Source of the DNA: JBBKWH01 sp041165345
Lineage (GTDB): Bacteria > Pseudomonadota > Gammaproteobacteria > Pseudomonadales > Moraxellaceae
DNA length: 11,726 nt
Direction of reading: 5' to 3'
Assembly (NCBI GenBank): GCA_041165345.1
Contig: JBEANQ010000069.1
Span: forward strand, 1-11,726
Every line of letters starts with the position of its first letter. Position 1 is the first letter of the stretch. Made by a program: the position numbers and the translations under genes. Below the pieces are notes generated by a model that did no database searches, was not told the origin of the DNA, and saw only the letters and a list, made by a program, of their open reading frames with translations. This document shows positions 5,832-11,726 of the stretch, in pieces.

Positions 5832-8800
5832 GGGTCGTCGTACCCCAAGAGCATAATGCAATGAATCAGCAGCAATCGTATATCGCTTTGGATTGGGTCA
5901 AGGAAGCCCTTGACGAGACACTGAGTCAGATTCGCCATGATATCGAACACGCCACGCATTCAGATGCGTTATTGGCTGTTCGTGATGCACTGCATCAAGT
6001 CAGTGGAACCTTGCACATGACCCAATTGGCTGAGCCTTTGGTCTTGGCAGAAACCTTAGAGCAACTGGCTCAGTCGGTGGCCGATGGCCAAACCCCCATG
6101 ACAATTTTGTCTGAGTTGGGTTTGGGCGTTGATTTATTGCGTGATGAACTTGATCAACTGCAACGCACCAAACGGGGTCATTCGGTTGCGATTTATCGCA
6201 TGATTCATCATTTCCGTCCGTTGTTAGCCCGTGACCCTTTACGCCAACGTGATTGGCTAAAGCCCGATCTGTCATTGATTATTTCGCCCAATTGGCAGCC
6301 AGACCCCTTGACCCTTGAAGCCCGCCGCTTTTTGGCACGGGCGATGCGCCATTATTTGCAACGCGTGCTAAACGACTGCATGGGTCATGCAGATTGGAAT
6401 GCCATGGCCAGCATTGCCAGCCATGCGCAAAATGGTGCGCGTACCGTGCAGCAAGCAGCGCTATGGCGTCTAGCACAGGTGGTGTACTTAGAGCTGTCCG
6501 CATCGGCAGATTCACCCACCACTGAACTGCGCCAATTGCTGATTCGGTTAGAGCGTAGCCTTGATCACGACTCAGACGACGAAGCCATCTTGGCCGACAC
6601 GCTCATTCAATTGGGCGAGCGTGAAATTCTGCATACCGCTGCTGCCCGTGAATTGCGCCAAGCTTTTGGTTTAGATGCTCCTGTTGAAGCCGGTATTACG
6701 CCACGTTTGCTTGAGTCGGTGACTCAACTGGTAAAAAGCGCCCGCCTAACCTTACAAAGCAGCCTGTCGGACAGTATTTTAAACCTGTCAGAAGCCGTGC
6801 GTTTGCTTGATGTTGCGGGTTGGAGCAGCTTAAGTGCAACTGCACAGTTGGCGTTGACTCGATTGTCTGATCGCCATGCCATATCACCGCAACAACGCGA
6901 TGATATTGCGGTCAGTCTTGATCAATTGGTCGCGAGCCTGCAACAAACCACAACGCTCATGGCTCAAGATGAACGTGATTCAAATGCCATCAATGATGCC
7001 CGCCATGCGGCAGTGCGTGAATCACGTGCGGCGCTGGAATCGGTTAAAGACGCCATGTCTGCTTATAACCGTAGCCACTGGCAGGCTGCTGAATTGGAAA
7101 TGGTGCCAGAGTCGCTCCATCTGGTACGTGGCGTGTTTATCATGCTGTCACTCAGCCGCCCCGCAACATTATTAGAGCAAATGGCAGGGCTGATCACAAA
7201 CAGTGTAATGGCTGATGCTTTTAAACCCAATTGGCGACAAGTCGATCTGCTCGCGGACATGGTCTCAGCAATCGAATACTACCTCGACCAACTGGCCGTG
7301 CACTATCAAGATGACAGCATCTTGGATCGTGTGGAACATGCCCTTACTCATTTTCATGATGCTGCTCAGCAGCCGTTGCCTGAAGTCGCAGGCGGTCAAA
7401 AACTCTATCATGATGCCACCCCTGATGACGTCATTGATGACAGCAAACGCCTCGCAACTGCGCTAGCTGCTGACGTTGAATCTAACGTTGAGCCATCCGC
7501 TGTTGTGGTTGCAACAGTATCTAAACCATCTGTTGCCATTACACCAGCACTGACGCTTCCCCAAGATGACTTTGATGTTGACGACGAAATTCGTGAGATC
7601 TTCATCGAAGAAATCGAGGAAGTCCTTGAAAATATTCACGCCGAATTTCCAAAATGGGCGGCTGACGTCAGCAATCTCACCGCATTAAAAGAGTTTCGCC
7701 GTGGTTTTCATACCATCAAAGGCTCGGGCCGTATGGTGGGGGCCCGTGTGGTGGGCGAGTTAGCATGGTCCGTTGAAAACATGCTCAACCGTGTGCTAGA
7801 TCAGAGCGTACAAGGCAGTGATGCCATGGCACAGCTGATTACAGATGTCTTGACTGCTGTGCCCGTCATGGTCGGCAACTATGCGGTGGGTGAACGGTCC
7901 AGCATCGATCCAACCCCCATGATTCTGCGTGCTGAAGCGCTATCTAAAGGTTTACCACCACCTCCAGATGGTGGGTCAAGCGACGAACCGGAGTCACCTA
8001 GTCCACTCATACCAAGTGCAGCAGAGACAGTGTCTCCCGACGCTACTGATGCACCAGTTGCCAGACAAAATGACCATCTGATTCATGATGTGCTTATTAC
8101 AGAAGACACATCTGTTGCGACTACTGTAGCTTCAGTCACAACGGCGGCTGTTTCAATTGATGTGCTAAGTGCTGACATTAAACTGCCGAGTGATGATTTT
8201 GATATTGATGATGAAATTCGCGATATTTTTATCGAAGAAGCAGATGAAGTCCTCGAAAGCATTCATGCATCTTTTCCAACATGGGCTGCTGATTTTACAG
8301 ATATTTCAGCGCTTAAAGAGTTTCGCCGTGGCTTCCATACCCTGAAAGGGTCAGGCCGCATGGTGGGCGCGCGCGTTGTGGGTGAGTTGGCATGGTCTAT
8401 TGAGAACATGTTAAACCGTGTCTTAGATGACAGCATTACACCTGATCAAGCGATGGTTCAGTTGATTGCTGATGTTTTAGCAATTGTACCAGTACTTGTA
8501 GGTGATTTTGCTGCGGGTCAAGTCGCTAGCTTATCGATTAAACCCTTTGTATATACCGCCTTAGAAATTAGCGCAGGCCGAACGGTTGATGTGCAACAAC
8601 AAATGGCGTCGTCAACTTTAGAGCATCCTGACGCAACATCAGCGTTGAATCCAATCGTGTCTACACCGACAACCAACGCAACCATGGAGCCGCTGGTTGC
8701 CACTGAAGACGAATCAGATGATGCTTTTGAAGCATTAGCTGGTGCACTCAATGCTGAACTAGATGCCGTAGATCACAGTGATACTGCGCCTCTTGTCATC

Positions 8801-11726
8801 AATCAATTTGAGATGGATCCACAGCTGCTGGATATTTTTTTGGCAGAAGCGGAAGGCTATTTGGCTGATATTCAAGCCTATCTGATTGAAAACCCCCAAG
8901 GCGCAGAAGTCAGTGATGTGCTGCTTCGAGCTTTGCATACGTTGCGTGGCAGTGCCGGAATGTCAGGCGTTGATCCTGTTTATCGGATTGCCATGGCCAT
9001 GGAGCATGAATGTAAGCGACTGATGCGTGATCACTTATCCACTCATTCGGTTCATTTAGAGTGCTTAAGCACACTCAGTGATCGGGTCATGATACATCTT
9101 GATGTAATTCGTCAATTACAGCCTACACATTTGGATGCTGATGATCTTAGTCTCATTCAACGTATTAGCGATTTAGAGCAGGGCAGTAGTGAGTCAGCAG
9201 TTGAAGAGTCTGTATCAGGATTAGTCGCTCAATTGATGAATCTTGAAATTGATGATGTGTTAGATGCTGAGTGGGAACTTGAAAATCAGTTAGCAGATGC
9301 AAACCACTTGACAGACTATTTGTCTCGTATGCATCAGCAAATGCAATTGCTGCATGAGGCTGTGCGTCCCATGCCGGTACGTCCATTAATTGCATTGTCA
9401 GAGCAGCTGACAAGCGTTTATGGTGGGTTACTCGGGCAACCGCAGGATGTTGCTCAGCAAGATGATTTAGTTGAATTGCTGATTAAGGCACATGCCAGTT
9501 TAACTCGCATGTTTGATGCGATGGCGGGTAGCCAAAAAGTGCCTGCTGAACAAGATATGATCGCCGCATTGGCCAAATGGCGGGGTGCACCATTGGTGGA
9601 TGTATCGCCAGCACCCGTTGTGATTGCACCTATTGATTGGGCAACAGAAATCTTGGTTCCTCGTCATCATGACGTGTTACCAGATACCAATAATGATCCA
9701 GAGTTGCTCGAAATATTCTTAGAAGAAGCCGAGGAAGTGGTTCGTGAAATTGACGAACAATTTGATCTGTGGGCACAAGATGCACACGACACCAGTGCCT
9801 TGAGTGTGTTGCAACGTCATTTGCACACCCTTAAAGGGGGTGCGCGTATGGCTCGTGTCGAAAGCCTTGGCGATCTCGGCCACGAACTCGAAACCGTCTA
9901 CGAACAGCTGGTTGAAGGACGCGATCAACCCAGTACCGAGTTGGTTCGGTTTATGCGTCATGCACAAGACCAAGTGGCTCAGCAGGTTGATCAATTGGTT
10001 CGTGACGGTACCTCATTCTTTTGCCCCGACGAAATTGCCACCTTGCATGCGTATTTAAAGCAGCATGACAAGCGAGTACTGGCCGATTTTTTTTCTACAG
10101 CGGTCGATGGCTCGACTAGTAGCGTTTCTGCGCCAGTTGCCTCGTCCGCCACAACCAGTGAAGCCGTTGTCACAGTGGCTGTCGCAACCAGCCCCAGCGT
10201 AGCCACCACTGCCAGCATACCGTCTGCACCAGCGCCTTTGCGACAAATGCAGGTGTTGGCTGAAGCATGGGATGAGGGCAACGCACCCGACCCAGAAATG
10301 CTGGAAATTTTCTTAGATGAGGCGGGGGAAATCATCGATGAAACCAGTATGCAATTGGCCACATGGCAAAAAGAACCCAGCAATATTCGACCACTCACAG
10401 AGCTGCAACGTGGTTTGCATACCCTGAAGGGTGGTGCACGGATGGCGGGTGTGGGTGCAGTGGGTGATTTGGCACATGAGATGGAATTTGTCTACGAAGA
10501 TCTGGCATTGGGCAAGGCGGCCTCAGCGGGTCTGATCGTTCCATTGTTGGCGCGTTGTCATGACTGGCTGGCCGATGCAGTTACGGTGTTAGACCGTGGA
10601 GAGCGCCCTGTTCAGCCGCAGAAATTGATTGACGCATTACAAGCCTATCGTCGTTCACCAGAGTCGCTGACAGAATTGCCGGCCTTGGTTCTGCGCGAAA
10701 TGCCGCTGGCAACGGTCAGTGGAGTTGCAACAGATCTGAGTAAAGACAATCAAGGTGATGGCACCGAACCTCCATCCATGCATGGCAGTTTTAATCGTCA
10801 ATCAAGCGAGCAATCTGCCAATGAAATGATTCGGGTGTCATCCAGCCTGATGGAAAAAATGATTAACCTCTCGGGTGAGAGTGCCATCAACCGTGCGCGG
10901 ATTGAAATGGGTACCACCAGTTTGGGCATGACCATTGAAGAAATGGGCGCAACGGTACAACGTTTGGCAGAACAGCTGCGCCGGATGGAAGGCGAGCTTG
11001 AAGTACAAATTTTGGCACGCCACGAAGGCGAGCGTGACAAATACCAAGATTTTGACCCACTAGAGATGGATCAATACTCATCACTAAACCAATTGTCAAA
11101 ATCATTGGCCGAATCGGCATCTGACTTGTTGGATTTTAAAGCCACCTTGTTGGATAAAGTCCGTGATTCTGAAAGCCTGTTATTGCAACAGTCACGTACG
11201 CAGACTGAATTACAAGAAGGTCTGATGAGTTCTCGCTTGGTACCTTTCTCTCGGTTGGTGCCACGGTTACAACGTGTGGTTCGGCAAACTGCCACTGAGT
11301 TGGGTAAGCCAGCAGAATTGACCATTCAAAATGCTGAAGGTGAATTAGATCGGACGATTCTAGAGCGTATTGTTGCGCCGTTAGAACACATGCTGCGGAA
11401 TGCGGTTGACCATGGTCTAGAAACCCCTGCTGAACGTCAAACCTCAGGCAAAGTGGCCAATGGTCATATTGTGTTGGATGTAGCGCGTGAAGGCGGAGAG
11501 ATCGTCATCAAACTGCAAGATGACGGCCGTGGTATTAACGTTGATGCGGTGCGTAAAAAAGCCATAGAACGCGGCTTGCTAGAAGAAGGCGCTCCGCTGA
11601 GTGACCTTGAAGTCATGCAATACATCTTTCATGCAGGGCTATCGACTGCCGAAAAAGTGACTCAAATTTCGGGTCGTGGTGTGGGCATGGACGTGGTGCA
11701 AAGCGAGATCAAGCTGCTGGGCGGTA
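5828..11726 (+). CDS. chpA: ChpA, multi-Hpt chemotaxis histidine kinase (partial, C-terminus outside window)
   Basis: ChpA is the kinase of the Pil-Chp array. 1966 codons are present without a stop, then the window ends. Residues 1-570 are a helical, FimL-like region with two divergent Hpt-like motifs (H56 in ALHQVSGTLHM; H431 in SLHLVRGVFIM). Five canonical Hpt domains follow, centred on H628, H837, H1037, H1333 and H1531 (motifs FHTIKGS, FHTLKGS, LHTLRGS, LHTLKGG, LHTLKGG). They are joined by Ala/Thr/Ser/Pro-rich linkers. The dimerisation helices start near 1660 and the ATPase domain near 1800, with N box HMLRNAVDHG (N1858), G1 box DDGRGI (1898-1903) and G2 box GRGVGMD (1949-1955). The expected CheW-like and receiver domains lie beyond the edge. 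ATG 5828 overlaps the pilK stop; ATG 5861 (residue 12), preceded by CAAGAG, is an alternative. Confidence 0.95.
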   Translation, partial: MRVVVPQEHNAMNQQQSYIALDWVKEALDETLSQIRHDIEHATHSDALLAVRDALHQVSGTLHMTQLAEPLVLAETLEQLAQSVADGQTPMTILSELGLGVDLLRDELDQLQRTKRGHSVAIYRMIHHFRPLLARDPLRQRDWLKPDLSLIISPNWQPDPLTLEARRFLARAMRHYLQRVLNDCMGHADWNAMASIASHAQNGARTVQQAALWRLAQVVYLELSASADSPTTELRQLLIRLERSLDHDSDDEAILADTLIQLGEREILHTAAARELRQAFGLDAPVEAGITPRLLESVTQLVKSARLTLQSSLSDSILNLSEAVRLLDVAGWSSLSATAQLALTRLSDRHAISPQQRDDIAVSLDQLVASLQQTTTLMAQDERDSNAINDARHAAVRESRAALESVKDAMSAYNRSHWQAAELEMVPESLHLVRGVFIMLSLSRPATLLEQMAGLITNSVMADAFKPNWRQVDLLADMVSAIEYYLDQLAVHYQDDSILDRVEHALTHFHDAAQQPLPEVAGGQKLYHDATPDDVIDDSKRLATALAADVESNVEPSAVVVATVSKPSVAITPALTLPQDDFDVDDEIREIFIEEIEEVLENIHAEFPKWAADVSNLTALKEFRRGFHTIKGSGRMVGARVVGELAWSVENMLNRVLDQSVQGSDAMAQLITDVLTAVPVMVGNYAVGERSSIDPTPMILRAEALSKGLPPPPDGGSSDEPESPSPLIPSAAETVSPDATDAPVARQNDHLIHDVLITEDTSVATTVASVTTAAVSIDVLSADIKLPSDDFDIDDEIRDIFIEEADEVLESIHASFPTWAADFTDISALKEFRRGFHTLKGSGRMVGARVVGELAWSIENMLNRVLDDSITPDQAMVQLIADVLAIVPVLVGDFAAGQVASLSIKPFVYTALEISAGRTVDVQQQMASSTLEHPDATSALNPIVSTPTTNATMEPLVATEDESDDAFEALAGALNAELDAVDHSDTAPLVINQFEMDPQLLDIFLAEAEGYLADIQAYLIENPQGAEVSDVLLRALHTLRGSAGMSGVDPVYRIAMAMEHECKRLMRDHLSTHSVHLECLSTLSDRVMIHLDVIRQLQPTHLDADDLSLIQRISDLEQGSSESAVEESVSGLVAQLMNLEIDDVLDAEWELENQLADANHLTDYLSRMHQQMQLLHEAVRPMPVRPLIALSEQLTSVYGGLLGQPQDVAQQDDLVELLIKAHASLTRMFDAMAGSQKVPAEQDMIAALAKWRGAPLVDVSPAPVVIAPIDWATEILVPRHHDVLPDTNNDPELLEIFLEEAEEVVREIDEQFDLWAQDAHDTSALSVLQRHLHTLKGGARMARVESLGDLGHELETVYEQLVEGRDQPSTELVRFMRHAQDQVAQQVDQLVRDGTSFFCPDEIATLHAYLKQHDKRVLADFFSTAVDGSTSSVSAPVASSATTSEAVVTVAVATSPSVATTASIPSAPAPLRQMQVLAEAWDEGNAPDPEMLEIFLDEAGEIIDETSMQLATWQKEPSNIRPLTELQRGLHTLKGGARMAGVGAVGDLAHEMEFVYEDLALGKAASAGLIVPLLARCHDWLADAVTVLDRGERPVQPQKLIDALQAYRRSPESLTELPALVLREMPLATVSGVATDLSKDNQGDGTEPPSMHGSFNRQSSEQSANEMIRVSSSLMEKMINLSGESAINRARIEMGTTSLGMTIEEMGATVQRLAEQLRRMEGELEVQILARHEGERDKYQDFDPLEMDQYSSLNQLSKSLAESASDLLDFKATLLDKVRDSESLLLQQSRTQTELQEGLMSSRLVPFSRLVPRLQRVVRQTATELGKPAELTIQNAEGELDRTILERIVAPLEHMLRNAVDHGLETPAERQTSGKVANGHIVLDVAREGGEIVIKLQDDGRGINVDAVRKKAIERGLLEEGAPLSDLEVMQYIFHAGLSTAEKVTQISGRGVGMDVVQSEIKLLGG
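7556..7894 (+). repeat. intragenic duplication copy A: third Hpt domain of ChpA
   Basis: Residues 577-689 of ChpA, starting LPQDDFDVDDEIR and centred on H628. They align without gaps to residues 786-898, 209 residues further on. I count 83 identical residues of 113 by eye, and residues 43-70 of the unit (ALKEFRRGFHT through MVGARVVGELA) differ at one position. This is a diverged coding duplication, not a mobile element. Confidence 0.85.
8183..8521 (+). repeat. intragenic duplication copy B: fourth Hpt domain of ChpA
   Basis: Residues 786-898 of ChpA, starting LPSDDFDIDDEIR and centred on H837; the partner of copy A. Differences cluster after residue 82 of the unit (the last helix), while the phosphohistidine helix and the following helix are nearly invariant. 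The linker between the copies (about 710-785) is Pro/Ser/Thr/Asp-rich and not duplicated. Confidence 0.85.
9695..9919 (+). repeat. older intragenic duplication copy A: sixth Hpt domain of ChpA
   Basis: Residues 1290-1364, starting DPELLEIFLEEAEE and centred on H1333. They align without gaps to residues 1488-1562. By eye 41 of 75 positions are identical, concentrated in the first helix and around LHTLKGGARMA. The pair seems older than the H628/H837 pair, or both copies have diverged faster. Confidence 0.7.
10289..10513 (+). repeat. older intragenic duplication copy B: seventh Hpt domain of ChpA
   Basis: Residues 1488-1562, starting DPEMLEIFLDEAGE and centred on H1531, the Hpt closest to the kinase core. 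It is separated from H1333 by 198 residues, including an Ala/Val/Ser/Thr-rich linker (about 1425-1470). In P. aeruginosa the Hpt domains nearest the kinase core are, as I recall, the ones it phosphorylates directly; this copy is the positional equivalent. Confidence 0.7.

Noticed and set aside
7556..10513. Hpt repeats as mobile or CRISPR-like repeats
   Set aside because: They are protein-domain repeats in one reading frame with conserved structural motifs and no terminal repeats or spacers.
1524..11726. A previously undescribed signalling system
   Set aside because: Gene order and motifs match the known Pil-Chp system; novelty is limited to the internal domain layout of ChpA and small regulatory details.

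Overview
The window carries a Pil-Chp chemosensory cluster, the chemotaxis-like system that controls type IV pilus twitching and surface-sensing signalling in gammaproteobacteria. PilG, PilH and PilI read almost residue for residue like their Pseudomonas counterparts, and the gene order pilG-pilH-pilI-pilJ-pilK-chpA is the Pseudomonas one. By-eye GC is near 48%, and ChpA has fewer phosphotransfer domains than the roughly 2,470-residue Pseudomonas aeruginosa protein. Together this suggests a member of the Pseudomonadales, perhaps Moraxellaceae-like. The genus cannot be fixed from this window.

Layout. Positions 1-217 hold the edge of an unidentified neighbouring gene and a leader. Positions 218-517 (+) encode a 99-residue orphan protein. 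Facing it, 531-1208 (-) encodes an exported, coiled-coil protein with a DUF4124-like N-terminal segment; a hairpin at 517-540 spans both stop codons. A 315-base intergenic region (1209-1523) probably holds the divergent promoters of that gene and of pilG. From 1524 to the window end all genes are on the + strand and tightly spaced: pilG, pilH (11-base gap), pilI (2-base gap), pilJ (50-base gap containing a 12-codon mini-ORF), pilK (18-base gap) and chpA (4-base ATGA overlap). ChpA runs off the right edge after 1966 codons, inside its kinase domain, so its CheW-like and receiver domains and any chpB or chpC lie outside.

How it works (established for the family). PilJ is the membrane receptor and PilI couples it to the ChpA kinase. 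ChpA passes phosphate through its histidine phosphotransfer (Hpt) domains to the response regulators PilG and PilH, and PilK methylates PilJ for adaptation.

The most notable content is inside ChpA. There are seven His-bearing Hpt-like motifs (H56, H431, H628, H837, H1037, H1333, H1531). One adjacent pair is 83/113 identical without gaps, a second pair is a more distant duplicate, and one oversized interval seems to hold a site-less domain. I found no RNA gene, CRISPR array, insertion sequence or clearly undescribed system.
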